Source: Bacteroidales bacterium
GTDB lineage: Bacteria > Bacteroidota > Bacteroidia > Bacteroidales > P3
DNA: 38,867 nt
Reading direction: 5' to 3'
NCBI GenBank assembly: GCA_017633985.1
Contig: JAGBOF010000001.1
Coordinates: 1-38,867 of the forward strand
In this document: piece after piece, positions 18,750 to 28,152 of the stretch
Numbering within the stretch: position 1 is the stretch's first letter
Layout of the letters: every line of letters begins with the position of its first letter
The notes under the pieces: generated by a model
The model's database searches: none
Told to the model about the DNA's origin: nothing
The model's input: the letters and a program-made list of their open reading frames with translations, nothing else
Made by a program: the position numbers and the translations under genes

Positions 18750-19067
18750 ATGAAATTACACATAAAAAAAGGAGATACTGTAAAAGTTATTGCAGGAAAT
18801 TCTAAAGGAAGTACCGGTAAGGTATTGGTGGTTTATCCTCAAGATAACCGTGCCATTGTAGAGGGTGTTAATAAGATAAAGAAGCATACAAAACCAAATC
18901 CAAAGAACACTCAAGGTGGTATTATTGAACGTGAAGCTCCGATTCATATTTCTAATTTGATGGTTGTAGATTCTAAAGGAAATGCAACCAGAATCGGAAG
19001 ACGTTTGGACGAAAAGACAAATAAGTTAGTGCGTTATTCAAAAAAATCAGGGGAGGTGATTAAATAG
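18750..19067 (+). CDS. rplX: 50S ribosomal protein uL24
   Basis: A 105-residue protein. The KOW motif is clear: [21 protein letters not shown] near the N-terminus. [13 protein letters not shown] and [19 protein letters not shown] are L24 signatures. It initiates 50S assembly and lies near the tunnel exit. The last codons contain GGAGGTGAT, a good anti-16S match, 13 nt before the rplE start. This may be coding coincidence (Gly-Glu-Val-Ile) or a distant ribosome-binding site. Confidence 0.96.
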   Translation: MKLHIKKGDTVKVIAGNSKGSTGKVLVVYPQDNRAIVEGVNKIKKHTKPNPKNTQGGIIEREAPIHISNLMVVDSKGNATRIGRRLDEKTNKLVRYSKKSGEVIK

Positions 19068-19069
19068 CT

Positions 19070-19633
19070 ATGGAATATGTTCCTAGATTAAGAAAAAAGT
19101 ATAAGGAGGAGATAGTAGATTCTCTTACTAAAGAATTTCAGTATAAAACTGTTATGCAAGTTCCCCGTCTGTTAAAAATATCGCTGAATCAGGGCTTGGG
19201 AAAATTAGCGTTAGCTGACAGAAAAGTGATAGATAAGGGAATTGAAGAAATGTCTGTTATTGCAGGACAAAAAGCTGTTGCTACAATTTCAAAGAAGGAT
19301 ATTTCCAATTTCAAGTTGAGAAAAGGAATGCCTGTCGGAGTTAGAGTCACTTTGAGAGGAGACAGAATGTATGAATTTTTGGATAGACTTATAGCTACAG
19401 CAATCCCTAGAATTAGAGACTTTAGAGGTATTGATGTAAAGGGATTTGACGGCAGAGGTAACTATACATTCGGTATTCAGGAGCAAATAATATTTCCTGA
19501 AATAGATATTGATAAAATAAATCATATGAACGGAATGGATATTACTTTTGTTACATCGGCTAATACTGATAAAGAGGCTTTGTCTTTATTGAAGGCATTT
19601 GGATTTCCTTTTAAAAATGAAGAAAATAAATAA
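19070..19633 (+). CDS. rplE: 50S ribosomal protein uL5
   Basis: The product has 187 residues. [26 protein letters not shown] and [27 protein letters not shown] are conserved L5 segments, and [28 protein letters not shown] matches the C-terminal half. It binds 5S rRNA and contacts P-site tRNA. It starts just 2 nt after the rplX stop. The length is slightly above that of E. coli (179), with the extra residues at the ends. Confidence 0.97.
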   Translation: MEYVPRLRKKYKEEIVDSLTKEFQYKTVMQVPRLLKISLNQGLGKLALADRKVIDKGIEEMSVIAGQKAVATISKKDISNFKLRKGMPVGVRVTLRGDRMYEFLDRLIATAIPRIRDFRGIDVKGFDGRGNYTFGIQEQIIFPEIDIDKINHMNGMDITFVTSANTDKEALSLLKAFGFPFKNEENK

Positions 19634-19645
19634 ATAGGATTTATC

Positions 19646-19915
19646 ATGGCAAAAGAATCTATAAAAGCAAGAGAAAGAAAGAGAGAAAGATTAGTTGCTA
19701 AATATGCGGCTAAGCGTAAGGCTCTTTTAGAGGCAGAAGATTACGAGGGATTGCAAAAATTACCTAAAAATGCTTCTCCTGTAAGATTGCACAACCGTTG
19801 TAAATTGACGGGACGTCCAAAAGGATATATGAGACAATTTGGCATTTCAAGAATTAATTTCAGAGAAATGGCATTGGCAGGTTTGATTCCGGGTGTAAAG
19901 AAAGCATCTTGGTAA
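19646..19915 (+). CDS. rpsN: 30S ribosomal protein uS14, long zinc-independent form
   Basis: An 89-residue protein of the long (C-minus) type. Only one cysteine is present ([23 protein letters not shown]), so the two CxxC zinc pairs of the short form are missing. It completes the 30S head near S3, S10 and S19. It lies 12 nt after rplE and 51 nt before rpsH. The C-terminus, [11 protein letters not shown], is the family standard. Confidence 0.97.
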   Translation: MAKESIKARERKRERLVAKYAAKRKALLEAEDYEGLQKLPKNASPVRLHNRCKLTGRPKGYMRQFGISRINFREMALAGLIPGVKKASW

Positions 19916-19966
19916 ACAAAAACCACCAGTAGAAATTTTGTATAAAAATTAAAAAAAGAGAAAGAA

Positions 19967-20365
19967 ATGTTAACAGATCCAATTGCAGATTATTTAACAA
20001 GAATAAGAAATGCTTCGTTAGCAAAGCATAGAATGGTTGAAATACCTTCTTCAAAGATAAAAAAAGAGATAACAAAAATTTTGTTTGACAAGGGATATAT
20101 TTTAAACTATAAGTTTGAAGATGACACTTTCCCTAAAACGATTAAAATAGCTTTAAAATATCATCCTCAAACAAAAGAGTCCGCGATATCTATGTTAAAA
20201 CGCGTAAGTACTCCGGGATTAAGAAAGTATGCAGGAGTTGATGAACTGCCAAGAGTACTTAATGGTTTAGGTATTGCTATTATTTCAACATCAAGAGGTT
20301 TGATGACTGATAAAGAAGCAAGAGCACTGAACATTGGCGGAGAAGTTGTTTGTTATGTTAGTTAA
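19967..20365 (+). CDS. rpsH: 30S ribosomal protein uS8
   Basis: A 132-residue protein beginning [21 protein letters not shown], the S8 signature. [11 protein letters not shown] and [32 protein letters not shown] close it in the usual way. S8 binds the central domain of 16S rRNA and is the translational repressor of the spc operon in E. coli, where it binds near rplE. No matching RNA element was identified here. Confidence 0.97.
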   Translation: MLTDPIADYLTRIRNASLAKHRMVEIPSSKIKKEITKILFDKGYILNYKFEDDTFPKTIKIALKYHPQTKESAISMLKRVSTPGLRKYAGVDELPRVLNGLGIAIISTSRGLMTDKEARALNIGGEVVCYVS

Positions 20366-20367
20366 AA

Positions 20368-20373
20368 GGAGGG
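20368..20373 (+). promoter_or_regulatory. Canonical Shine-Dalgarno sequence before rplF
   Basis: GGAGGG lies 7 nt before the rplF ATG at 20381. It is the third site in this cluster with identical 7-nt spacing. Confidence 0.75.
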
Positions 20374-20380
20374 TACTGAT

Positions 20381-20935
20381 ATGTCACGAATAGGAAAATT
20401 ACCGATTAATATTCCACAAGGAGTTGAGATCAAGATTTCTGAAGATAACGTTGTAAGTGTAAAAGGAAAATTGGGATCTTTGGAACAAGTTGTAGATCCT
20501 TGTATCAAGATGAATGTTGAAGAAGGTGTATTGCATCTTCAGCGTAACGGTGAATCAAAAAGAGAAAAATCTTTACATGGATTATACAGAGCTTTGTTAA
20601 ATAATATGGTAATCGGAGTATCTGAAGGTTTCCATACGACGCAAGAAGTTATAGGTGTCGGATATAAGGCTCAAGCACAAGGACAGGTTTTGGAATTGGC
20701 ACTTGGTTATTCTCACAGCATATTTTTTGAATTACCTGATGAGATTAAAGTGGAAACTATTACAGAAAAAGGAAAGAATCCGCTTATAAAAATGACTTGT
20801 TGTGATAAACAGTTATTAGGTCAGGTAGCATCAAAAATACGTTCTTTGCGTAAACCTGAACCATATAAAGGTAAGGGTATAAGATTCCAAGGAGAAGTTA
20901 TAAGAAAGAAAGCTGGAAAAGCTGCTGCTAAATAA
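20381..20935 (+). CDS. rplF: 50S ribosomal protein uL6
   Basis: The 184-residue protein begins MSRIGKLPINIPQGVEI and ends KPEPYKGKGIRFQGEVIRKKAGKAAAK, both diagnostic of L6. Two related L6 folds are expected, with VIGVGYKAQAQG marking the second. It binds helix 97 of 23S rRNA near the factor-binding site. It lies 15 nt after rpsH behind a good Shine-Dalgarno sequence, and 34 nt before rplR. Confidence 0.97.
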   Translation: MSRIGKLPINIPQGVEIKISEDNVVSVKGKLGSLEQVVDPCIKMNVEEGVLHLQRNGESKREKSLHGLYRALLNNMVIGVSEGFHTTQEVIGVGYKAQAQGQVLELALGYSHSIFFELPDEIKVETITEKGKNPLIKMTCCDKQLLGQVASKIRSLRKPEPYKGKGIRFQGEVIRKKAGKAAAK

Positions 20936-20969
20936 GAGTAAATAAATTAAAATCTGAGGATTGTATATA

Positions 20970-21323
20970 ATGGCAACTAGGAAAGATTTAAGAAGATTGA
21001 AAATTAAGATGAGGATTCGCAAAAGAGTAAATGGTACAGAAGAAAAACCTCGTCTTACAGTTTTTAGAAGCAATAAGGAAATTTATGCACAGATCATAAA
21101 TGATGTTGACGGAAAAACATTAGTTTCAGCATCATCAAGAGAAAAAGGATTTGACAGACAGGGAACCAAGTCTGATATGGCATCAGTTGTTGGAAAGAAT
21201 GTAGCACAAAGAGCTCAATCTGCAGGAATAACTACTGTTGTTTTTGACAGAAACGGATATTTATATCACGGAAGAGTAAAATCTTTGGCAGAAGCTGCAA
21301 GAGAAAACGGTTTAAAATTCTAA
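20970..21323 (+). CDS. rplR: 50S ribosomal protein uL18
   Basis: With the ATG at 20970 the protein is 117 residues and begins [21 protein letters not shown] three-codon extension to a TTG at 20961 has no support. RPRLTVFRS-like (here [17 protein letters not shown]) and the C-terminal [26 protein letters not shown] are L18 signatures. It binds 5S rRNA with L5. The next gene, rpsE, begins 4 nt downstream. Confidence 0.96.
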   Translation: MATRKDLRRLKIKMRIRKRVNGTEEKPRLTVFRSNKEIYAQIINDVDGKTLVSASSREKGFDRQGTKSDMASVVGKNVAQRAQSAGITTVVFDRNGYLYHGRVKSLAEAARENGLKF

Positions 21324-21327
21324 AGAC

Positions 21328-21846
21328 ATGGCAGAGTTGAATATAAAAAGAGTAAAATCCAGTGAGATTGAGTTTAATGATAAACTAGTGAGCATTAACC
21401 GTGTTACAAAAGTAACAAAAGGTGGTAGAACATTTAGTTTCTCTGCAATTGTTGTAGTAGGAAACGGAAATGGTATAGTCGGATACGGATTAGGTAAAGC
21501 AAAGGAAGTAACGGCAGCTATTGCTAAAGGATCTGAAGATGCAAAAAAGAATCTTATAAAAGTACCTGTTTTAAAAGGAACTATTCCTCATGAACAAGAA
21601 GGCAAATACAGTGGAGCTAAAGTATTCTTAAAACCTGCTGCAGCGGGAACCGGAGTTAAGGCCGGCGGTGCAATGCGTGCTGTTTTGGAGAGTGTAGGAG
21701 TTAAGGATGTCCTTGCAAAATCAAAAGGTTCTTCGAATCCTCATAGTGTAGTAAAAGCTACGATAGCCGCTTTATTGAAAATGAAAGATCCATACACTGT
21801 CGCTAAATTAAGAGGTATTGAAATGGATAGAGTTTTTAACGGATAA
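21328..21846 (+). CDS. rpsE: 30S ribosomal protein uS5
   Basis: The 172-residue protein has the double-stranded-RNA-binding N-terminal fold and a C-terminal alpha/beta domain. [25 protein letters not shown] (about 26-50) and [18 protein letters not shown] are S5 signatures. S5 shapes the mRNA entry tunnel and affects decoding accuracy; the loop containing the known spectinomycin-site residues (TKVTKGGR) looks normal. It lies 4 nt after rplR and 15 nt before rpmD. Confidence 0.97.
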   Translation: MAELNIKRVKSSEIEFNDKLVSINRVTKVTKGGRTFSFSAIVVVGNGNGIVGYGLGKAKEVTAAIAKGSEDAKKNLIKVPVLKGTIPHEQEGKYSGAKVFLKPAAAGTGVKAGGAMRAVLESVGVKDVLAKSKGSSNPHSVVKATIAALLKMKDPYTVAKLRGIEMDRVFNG

Positions 21847-21861
21847 AATACTATAAAGACG

Positions 21862-22050
21862 ATGAAAAAAGTTAGAATTACACAGACGAAAAGTGGTATT
21901 GGATATCCATTGAGAGAAAAGATGACTTTAAAATCATTGGGTTTGCGGAGAATGCATCAAACTGTAGAACATGATGCTAATCCTCAAATAATGGGAATGA
22001 TTGCTAAAGTTTGTCATCTTGTTAAGTTTGAAGAATTTGAAGAAAATTAA
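21862..22050 (+). CDS. rpmD: 50S ribosomal protein uL30
   Basis: A 62-residue protein, [20 protein letters not shown]..., of normal L30 length. [29 protein letters not shown] is the conserved core. It binds 23S rRNA near L5 and is dispensable in some bacteria, but retained here. Its position between rpsE and rplO confirms the assignment. Confidence 0.96.
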   Translation: MKKVRITQTKSGIGYPLREKMTLKSLGLRRMHQTVEHDANPQIMGMIAKVCHLVKFEEFEEN

Positions 22051-22075
22051 TTAAACCGTAAAAATAATAGATAAT

Positions 22076-22510
22076 ATGGATTTAAGTAATTTAAAACCGG
22101 CACAAGGCTCAACAAAGAGCCGTAAGAGAATTGGTAGAGGACAAGGTTCTGGTTATGGCGGTACCTCAACAAGAGGTCATAAAGGTGCAAAATCTCGTTC
22201 AGGTTATCATAGAAAAGTAGGTTTTGAAGGCGGACAGATGCCTTTGTATAGATTGTTGCCGAAATTCGGATTTAAAAATATAAACCGTGTAGAGTATGTT
22301 GGAGTAAATTTGGATACTTTACAGGAAATATCTGAAAAATTAAATACAAAAACATTGGAACTTAACTTACTTCAAAGAAAAAAGACAGACAAAGTTAAAA
22401 TTCTTGGAAGAGGTGAAGTTAAAGATGCTTTACATGTAACTGCAAATGCGGTATCAAAATCAGCAATAGCAGCTATAGAATCAAAAGGTGGTAGTGTAAC
22501 AATAATCTAA
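22076..22510 (+). CDS. rplO: 50S ribosomal protein uL15
   Basis: The 144-residue protein begins MDLSNLKPAQGSTKSRKRIG, followed by the glycine/arginine-rich RGQGSGYGGTSTRGHKGAKSRSG and GFEGGQMPLYRLLPKFGF, all L15 hallmarks. The basic extended N-terminus threads into 23S rRNA late in assembly. It lies 25 nt after rpmD and 8 nt before secY. Confidence 0.97.
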   Translation: MDLSNLKPAQGSTKSRKRIGRGQGSGYGGTSTRGHKGAKSRSGYHRKVGFEGGQMPLYRLLPKFGFKNINRVEYVGVNLDTLQEISEKLNTKTLELNLLQRKKTDKVKILGRGEVKDALHVTANAVSKSAIAAIESKGGSVTII

Positions 22511-22518
22511 TTTGGCAC

Positions 22519-23868
22519 ATGAAACGATTTATTAATACAATCAAAAATATCTGGTCTATTAAAGATTTGAGAGACAGAATTCTGTTTACTTTAGGATTAA
22601 TCCTTGTTTATAGAATCGGATCTTATGTCGTAATACCGGGTATAAATCCGGCTGATTTAGGCACATTGCAGAGTCAGACGAGAGACGGAGTACTTGGATT
22701 GCTTAATATGTTTTCCGGAGGAGCTTTTTCACATGCTTCAATATTTGCATTGGGTATTATGCCTTATATTACGGCATCAATTGTTGTTCAATTATTGACA
22801 ATGGTTGTACCTTATTTTATAAAAATGCAAAGAGAGGGTGAAAGTGGTAGAAACAAAATTAATCAGATAACAAGATGGTTAACTGTAATCGTTACAATAT
22901 TCCAGTCATTTGCATACTTGGCAAATCTTCGTGCACAGGTCGGCGGTGCTGAAATATATAACATATTCGGCGGAGACAGTTTAACTTTCTTTAATTGGGT
23001 ATTACCTATATCAATTCTACTTACTTGCGGAACATTGTTTGTAATGTGGTTAGGAGAGCGAATCACTGACAGAGGTATTGGCAACGGTATTTCACTGTTA
23101 ATTATGATTGGTATTATAGCTCGTTTACCTTTTGCTTTATTTGCAGAATTTGCTTCAAGAATGGAGGATCAGGCAGGTCAGTTAGTTATTGTTTTTGTAG
23201 AATTAATAGTGTTACTTATTGTGATAATGCTTTGTATTCTTTTAGTTCAGGGTACAAGAAGAGTACCTGTTCAATATGCTAAAAGAATCGTAGGCAATAA
23301 ACAATACGGAGGAACCCGTCAGTATATTCCTATCAAAGTTAATGCTGCAGGAGTTATGCCGATAATATTTGCACAGGCAATAATGTTTATTCCTGCAACA
23401 TTATTCGGATTTTCCGATTCATCATCTTTACAAGGTGTAAGAGCAGCTTTAACTAATTTTGACGGTTTTTGGTACAATCTTATTTTTGCAGTAATGGTCA
23501 TCGCATTTACGTATTTCTATACTGCCGTTGCAGTTAATCCAAAGCAGATGTCCGATGATATGAAAAAGAACGGCGGATTTATTCCAGGCGTTAAACCCGG
23601 CAAAAAGACTGAAGAATTTTTTGATAATATTTTATCAAAAGTTACTTTACCAGGATCAATATTTCTTGCTTTGATAGCAATCTTACCGGCAATAATACGT
23701 TTATTCGGAGTTAATTCTCAATTTGCACAATTTTACGGAGGAACTTCTTTGTTGATTCTTGTAGGTGTTGTGTTAGATACATTGCAGCAAATAGAAAGCC
23801 GCTTGTTGATGAGACATTATGACGGATTGACAAAAACAGGAAGAATAAAAGGCAGAGGAAACTATTAA
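22519..23868 (+). CDS. secY: Preprotein translocase channel subunit SecY
   Basis: A 449-residue inner-membrane protein with about ten hydrophobic helices, the standard SecY topology. VYRIGSYVVIPGINP near residue 30, the plug-region segment GVLGLLNMFSGGAFSHASIFALGIMPYITASIVVQLL and the cytoplasmic loop with RRVPVQYAKR are signatures. SecY forms the protein-conducting channel with SecE and SecG and works with SecA. The C-terminus, LMRHYDGLTKTGRIKGRG, resembles other Bacteroidetes SecYs. The gene follows rplO by 8 nt, as in nearly all bacteria. Confidence 0.98.
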   Translation: MKRFINTIKNIWSIKDLRDRILFTLGLILVYRIGSYVVIPGINPADLGTLQSQTRDGVLGLLNMFSGGAFSHASIFALGIMPYITASIVVQLLTMVVPYFIKMQREGESGRNKINQITRWLTVIVTIFQSFAYLANLRAQVGGAEIYNIFGGDSLTFFNWVLPISILLTCGTLFVMWLGERITDRGIGNGISLLIMIGIIARLPFALFAEFASRMEDQAGQLVIVFVELIVLLIVIMLCILLVQGTRRVPVQYAKRIVGNKQYGGTRQYIPIKVNAAGVMPIIFAQAIMFIPATLFGFSDSSSLQGVRAALTNFDGFWYNLIFAVMVIAFTYFYTAVAVNPKQMSDDMKKNGGFIPGVKPGKKTEEFFDNILSKVTLPGSIFLALIAILPAIIRLFGVNSQFAQFYGGTSLLILVGVVLDTLQQIESRLLMRHYDGLTKTGRIKGRGNY

Positions 23869-23885
23869 AATGCAGATTTGAATTT

Positions 23886-24680
23886 ATGATACGTATAAAA
23901 ACATATGAAGAAATAGAGCAAATGAAACCTGCAGCATTACTTGTAGGTAAAACATTGGCTGAAGTTTCTAAACACATAGAACCGGGTGTCTCTACGGAGA
24001 CACTTGATTCTATTGCTGAAGAATTTATACGTTCTCATAATGCAGAACCGACATTTAAAGGATATGAAGGATTTCCGGCATCCTTGTGTATATCAATAAA
24101 TGAAGTGGTTGTTCATGGTATACCGGATAAAAGAACCATCAACGATGGTGATGTTATTTCCATTGATTGCGGTTGTACATTAAATGGATGGGTAGGAGAT
24201 TCGGCATATACTTTTGCGGTTAAAGGGATAAAAGAAGAAAATAAACGGTTGTTACAAGTTACTAAAGCATCGCTTTATAAAGGGATAGAGGCTTGTAAGG
24301 TAGGAAGCCGTTTAGGTGATATAGGAAATGCAATTCAGACTTATTGTGAATCATACGGATATGGTGTAGTAAGAGAATTATGCGGACATGGATTAGGTCA
24401 TGTTATGCACGAGGATCCAAGCGTATTGAACTACGGACGTAAAGGTACCGGGGCTAAATTACGTGAAGGAATGACACTTGCCATAGAACCGATGATAACA
24501 TTAGGTAATAAAGAGGTTGTATTTCATAATGACGGTTGGACTTGTACCACTGTTGATTGTTCTGCCGCTGCTCATTTTGAACATGATGTAGCTGTGACAA
24601 AACAAGGAACTGTCATATTATCCAGTTTTGAGGAAATAGAAGAAGCTATAAAAACAAATCCTAATTTGGAGTTAATATAA
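23886..24680 (+). CDS. map: Methionine aminopeptidase, type I
   Basis: The 264-residue protein is a pita-bread metallopeptidase. Metal ligands are visible in order: ISIDCG and GWVGDSA (two Asp), GHGLGHVMHEDP (His), AIEPM (Glu) and HFEHDVAVT (Glu). It removes the initiator methionine from nascent proteins. There is no N-terminal zinc-finger extension, so it is the short bacterial form. It lies between secY and infA (gaps of 17 and 12 nt), a common order. Adenylate kinase, present at this place in many other phyla, is absent. Confidence 0.97.
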   Translation: MIRIKTYEEIEQMKPAALLVGKTLAEVSKHIEPGVSTETLDSIAEEFIRSHNAEPTFKGYEGFPASLCISINEVVVHGIPDKRTINDGDVISIDCGCTLNGWVGDSAYTFAVKGIKEENKRLLQVTKASLYKGIEACKVGSRLGDIGNAIQTYCESYGYGVVRELCGHGLGHVMHEDPSVLNYGRKGTGAKLREGMTLAIEPMITLGNKEVVFHNDGWTCTTVDCSAAAHFEHDVAVTKQGTVILSSFEEIEEAIKTNPNLELI

Positions 24681-24692
24681 TAAAGTATAAAT

Positions 24693-24911
24693 ATGTCAAA
24701 GCAAGAGCCTATACAATTAGACGGAATAGTAACTGAATCATTGGGAAATGCAATGTTCAGGGTAGAGTTGGAAAGCGGACATGTAATAATTGCATCAATT
24801 TCCGGTAAAATGAGAATGCATTATATAAAGATTCTTCCCGGAGATAAGGTACAAATAGAAATGTCTCCTTACGATTTAACAAAAGGCAGAATAACTTACA
24901 GACATAAATAA
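24693..24911 (+). CDS. infA: Translation initiation factor IF-1
   Basis: A 72-residue OB-fold protein, [26 protein letters not shown]..., with the characteristic [46 protein letters not shown]-1 binds the A site of the 30S subunit during initiation. Its length equals that of E. coli IF-1. It lies 12 nt after map and 11 nt before rpmJ. Confidence 0.98.
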   Translation: MSKQEPIQLDGIVTESLGNAMFRVELESGHVIIASISGKMRMHYIKILPGDKVQIEMSPYDLTKGRITYRHK

Positions 24912-24922
24912 AAAATACGAAC

Positions 24923-25039
24923 ATGAAAGTTAGAACATCAGTTAAGAAAAGATCTCCGGAGTGTATCGTCGTTAGACGAAAAGGAGTTGTCTATGTGATC
25001 AACAAAAAGAATCCTAAATTTAAACAAAGACAGGGTTGA
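24923..25039 (+). CDS. rpmJ: 50S ribosomal protein bL36, zinc-independent form
   Basis: A 38-codon ORF starting ATGAAAGTTAGAACATC encodes [20 protein letters not shown] and ends [12 protein letters not shown], the L36 pattern. Only one cysteine (C14) remains of the Cys3-His zinc site, so this is the C-minus form. It is easily missed because of its size. Its place between infA and rpsM is the expected one. A 47-nt gap follows. Confidence 0.96.
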   Translation: MKVRTSVKKRSPECIVVRRKGVVYVINKKNPKFKQRQG

Positions 25040-25086
25040 TTCATTACATTTAATAACCGTTAAATAAAAAAACAGAGTAAAAGTTT

Positions 25087-25464
25087 ATGGCAAGAATCGC
25101 AGGTATAGACTTACCGAGAAATAAGCACGGTGTTATCGGATTGACTTATATTTATGGAATAGGTCGTAGCAGTGCTTCTAAAATATTGGCGGAAGCCGGT
25201 ATTCCTGAAACAAAAAAGGTAAGTGAGTGGAGTGACGATGAGCAAAACGCTATCCGTAACGTTATAAGTGAAAAGTATAAGGTTGAAGGTGACCTTAGAA
25301 GCGAAGTTCAGATGAACATTAAACGTTTGATGGATGTTGGTTGTTATCGTGGAATACGCCACCGTATGGGATTGCCTGTACGCGGACAGAGCACAAAGAA
25401 CAATGCAAGAACGCGTAAAGGAAAGAAGAAAACAGTTGCAAATAAGAAGAAAGCAACGAAGTAA
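25087..25464 (+). CDS. rpsM: 30S ribosomal protein uS13
   Basis: A 125-residue protein, [30 protein letters not shown]..., with the helix-turn-helix-like [13 protein letters not shown] region. [30 protein letters not shown] is the conserved basic C-terminus that contacts tRNA. S13 sits at the top of the 30S head and forms bridges to the 50S. It opens the alpha-operon part of the cluster, 47 nt after rpmJ. Confidence 0.98.
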   Translation: MARIAGIDLPRNKHGVIGLTYIYGIGRSSASKILAEAGIPETKKVSEWSDDEQNAIRNVISEKYKVEGDLRSEVQMNIKRLMDVGCYRGIRHRMGLPVRGQSTKNNARTRKGKKKTVANKKKATK

Positions 25465-25533
25465 TTTAATTAGTAACCAAATTACGGATGCATAGAGAGT
25501 AGATTTGAAGTAATTTGAAAATGCGAGTAAAAA

Positions 25534-25923
25534 ATGGCAAAAAATTCAAAACCAGTAAAAAAGAGAGTAGTAAAGGTTGAACCGCAGGGCAAAGCATTTA
25601 TCTTTGCATCTTTCAATAATTGCATTATTTCATTGACCAATAATGCAGGACAAGTTATATCATGGTCTTCAGCCGGAAAGATGGGTTTCAAGGGGTCAAA
25701 GAAAAATACACCGTATGCTTCACAAATGGCAGCAGCAGATTGTGCAAAGGCAGCATACGATTATGGTTTGAGAAAAGTTAAAGTATTTGTAAAAGGTCCC
25801 GGAGCAGGAAGAGAAGCTGCAATCAGAGAAATAAATACTTGCGGAATAGAAGTTATGGAAATAACGGATGTAACTCCGTTGCCGCATAATGGTTGTCGCC
25901 CACCTAAAAGAAGAAGAGTATAG
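25534..25923 (+). CDS. rpsK: 30S ribosomal protein uS11
   Basis: A 129-residue protein. [45 protein letters not shown] is the typical S11 core, and [19 protein letters not shown] the standard C-terminus. It lies on the 30S platform near the Shine-Dalgarno helix. The spacing from rpsM is 69 nt, among the longer ones, but contains no promoter I can identify. Confidence 0.98.
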   Translation: MAKNSKPVKKRVVKVEPQGKAFIFASFNNCIISLTNNAGQVISWSSAGKMGFKGSKKNTPYASQMAAADCAKAAYDYGLRKVKVFVKGPGAGREAAIREINTCGIEVMEITDVTPLPHNGCRPPKRRRV

Positions 25924-25960
25924 AGGTCAGAAGTGTTAAATGAGTTAAAATAAATAAGAA

Positions 25961-26560
25961 ATGGCAAGATATACAGGACCAAAAACAAGAATTGCAAGAA
26001 AATTCAGGGAGCCTATTTTCGGGGCAGATAAGTCATACGATAAAAAGAGTTATCCTCCTGGACAACACGGCGCAAACAGAAGAAAGAAACAATCTGAATA
26101 CGGACTTCAGTTGATGGAAAAACAGAAGGCTAAATATACATACGGTATATTGGAAAGACAATTCAGAAAGTTATTTGATAAAGCATCAAGAAAAGGCGGT
26201 GTAACGGGTGAAGTTTTGCTTCAGCTTATAGAGTCAAGATTGGATAATGTTGTGTACCGTTTAGGTATTGCACGTACACGTTCACAAGCACGTCAGTTGG
26301 TGTCTCATAAGCATATAACCGTAAACGGTAATGTTGTAAATATTCCTTCATATCTATTAAAAGAAGGTGACACTGTCGGAGTAAGAGAGCGTTCAAAATC
26401 GTTGGAGGTTGTTACAGATTCCCTTGCATCAAGGGTTGCATATTCATGGTTGGATTGGGACAATTCAAAAATGGAAGGAAAGTTCAATAATTATCCGCAA
26501 AGATCTGATATACCGGAAAATATCAATGAACAATCTATTGTCGAATTGTATTCTAAATAA
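25961..26560 (+). CDS. rpsD: 30S ribosomal protein uS4, cysteine-free form
   Basis: The 199-residue protein begins [21 protein letters not shown]. The S4 RNA-binding domain is at about 95-155 ([32 protein letters not shown]). There is no cysteine in the whole protein, so the N-terminal zinc site found in many S4 proteins is absent. S4 starts 30S body assembly and is a proofreading-sensitive contact with S5. In E. coli it represses the alpha operon; no pseudoknot was searched here. Confidence 0.97.
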   Translation: MARYTGPKTRIARKFREPIFGADKSYDKKSYPPGQHGANRRKKQSEYGLQLMEKQKAKYTYGILERQFRKLFDKASRKGGVTGEVLLQLIESRLDNVVYRLGIARTRSQARQLVSHKHITVNGNVVNIPSYLLKEGDTVGVRERSKSLEVVTDSLASRVAYSWLDWDNSKMEGKFNNYPQRSDIPENINEQSIVELYSK

Positions 26561-26579
26561 TAATAAATAAGTAAATAAT

Positions 26580-27587
26580 ATGGCCATATTAGCTTTTCAA
26601 CAACCTGACAAGGTTATAATGATAGAATCCGATGATTACAAAGGTAAATTTGAGTTCCGACCTTTGGAAAAAGGATATGGAATTACTGTCGGTAATTCTT
26701 TAAGGAGAGTACTTTTGTCATCATTGGAAGGTTTTGCCGTTACTTCAATACGTATAGACGGAGTCAGCCATGAATTTGATACGGTTCACGGTGTTATGGA
26801 AGATATGACTGAAATCATTCTTAACCTTAAGAGACTTCGTATAAAACGTCAGATTGAAGAACAGGAAAGCGAAGAAATTTCTTTTAAAATAGAAGGTAAG
26901 ACTGTATTCAAAGCCGGAGATATTAATAAGCATCTAAATGCGTTTCAGATATTGAATACTGATGTTGAAATCTGTCACATGACTCCTGATGAGAATAAGG
27001 AACTTCCTGTGTTGTCAGTTACTATGAGGATTGAAAAGGGCAGAGGATATGTGCCGTCGGAAGAAAATGTAAAACAGAATGATCCTATCGGAACTATAGC
27101 AATAGACTCTATCTTTACACCTATAAAAAATGTTAATTATTACGTAGATGACTACCGTGTTGAACAGAAAACGGACTATGAGAAATTAACTTTTGAGATA
27201 GAGACTGACGGATCAATAACTCCGAAGAATGCTTTAAAAGAAGCAGCAATGATTCTTATCAAGCATTTTATGTTGTTCTCTGATGAGAAAATAGATATTC
27301 AAACGGATACAAAAGATAAGACGGATGAATTTGATGAGGAAACACTTCATATCCGCCAACTTTTGAAATCACGTCTTATAGATATGGATTTATCTGTAAG
27401 AGCATTGAATTGCTTAAAATCTGCAGAAGTGGATACATTAGGAGAACTTGTTTGCTATTCTAAAGCTGATTTATTGAAATTCAGAAATTTCGGAAGAAAA
27501 TCACTTTCGGAATTAGAGAATCTTGTTAAATCAAAGGGCTTGGAATTCGGTATGGATATTTCAAAGTATAAATTAGAAAAGGAATAA
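26580..27587 (+). CDS. rpoA: DNA-directed RNA polymerase alpha subunit
   Basis: A 335-residue protein. The N-terminal dimerisation domain contains [24 protein letters not shown] (about 28-51), and the C-terminal domain (about 258-335) contains [22 protein letters not shown] and [12 protein letters not shown], the helix-hairpin-helix that binds UP elements and activators. It scaffolds assembly of RNA polymerase. It lies 19 nt after rpsD and 5 nt before rplQ, the invariant alpha-operon order. Confidence 0.98.
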   Translation: MAILAFQQPDKVIMIESDDYKGKFEFRPLEKGYGITVGNSLRRVLLSSLEGFAVTSIRIDGVSHEFDTVHGVMEDMTEIILNLKRLRIKRQIEEQESEEISFKIEGKTVFKAGDINKHLNAFQILNTDVEICHMTPDENKELPVLSVTMRIEKGRGYVPSEENVKQNDPIGTIAIDSIFTPIKNVNYYVDDYRVEQKTDYEKLTFEIETDGSITPKNALKEAAMILIKHFMLFSDEKIDIQTDTKDKTDEFDEETLHIRQLLKSRLIDMDLSVRALNCLKSAEVDTLGELVCYSKADLLKFRNFGRKSLSELENLVKSKGLEFGMDISKYKLEKE

Positions 27588-27592
27588 AAGAA

Positions 27593-28093
27593 ATGAGACA
27601 CGGTTGTAAAGTAAATCATTTATCAAGAACAGCATCACACAGAAGTGCAATGCTTTCCAATATGGCTGCTTCTTTGATAAAGGAAAAGAGAATAGAGACA
27701 ACGTTGGCTAAAGCTAAAGCGTTAAGAAAATATGTTGAGCCGTTGATTAATAAGAGCAAAGAGGATTCAACCCATCAGAGACGTATAGTTTTTTCTTATC
27801 TTAGAGATAAAGAAGCGGTAACTGAACTTTTCAGAGAAGTTTCACAAAAAGTTGCTAACAGAAACGGTGGTTATACAAGAATTCTTAAGATCGGCAGACG
27901 TTTAGGTGACGGTGCAGAAATGGCAATGATGGAACTTGTTGATTATAACGAGAACATGTTGAAAGATTCTGCGGTTAAGAAGTCTAAATCTACACGTAGA
28001 GGCGGTCGTAAAAAATCAACTGCAACTACAGAAACATCAGCAGCACCTGAAACTGTAGCAGAACAGGCAGATGATACTGCAAAGGCAGAATAA
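27593..28093 (+). CDS. rplQ: 50S ribosomal protein bL17 with long charged tail
   Basis: The 166-residue protein begins [25 protein letters not shown], the universal L17 start. The conserved domain ends near residue 118 (ELVDYN). Beyond it lies a tail of about 45 residues, first Lys/Arg/Ser-rich ([14 protein letters not shown]) and then Ala/Thr/Glu-rich, which is absent from E. coli L17 and probably disordered. L17 lies near the tunnel exit. It is the last gene of the cluster, followed 22 nt later by a strong terminator. Confidence 0.97.
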   Translation: MRHGCKVNHLSRTASHRSAMLSNMAASLIKEKRIETTLAKAKALRKYVEPLINKSKEDSTHQRRIVFSYLRDKEAVTELFREVSQKVANRNGGYTRILKIGRRLGDGAEMAMMELVDYNENMLKDSAVKKSKSTRRGGRKKSTATTETSAAPETVAEQADDTAKAE

Positions 28094-28115
28094 GACAATA
28101 GTTTTATTTGTGATT

Positions 28116-28152
28116 AAAAACTATCTTGTAGAAATGCAGGATAGTTTTTTTT
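28116..28152 (+). terminator. Rho-independent terminator of the ribosomal cluster
   Basis: AAAAACTATCTTGTA (28116-28130) pairs with TGCAGGATAGTTTTT (28135-28149) through a 15-bp stem with two G-U pairs, closed by a GAAA tetraloop, and the stem runs into a T-tract ending at 28152. It lies just after rplQ and fits all intrinsic terminator criteria. Confidence 0.92.

Noticed and set aside
19050-19060. Shine-Dalgarno sequence for rplE (GGAGGTGAT)
   Set aside because: It is an excellent match to the 16S tail, but the 13-nt spacing is long and the bases encode the rplX C-terminus, so I did not list it as a functional site.
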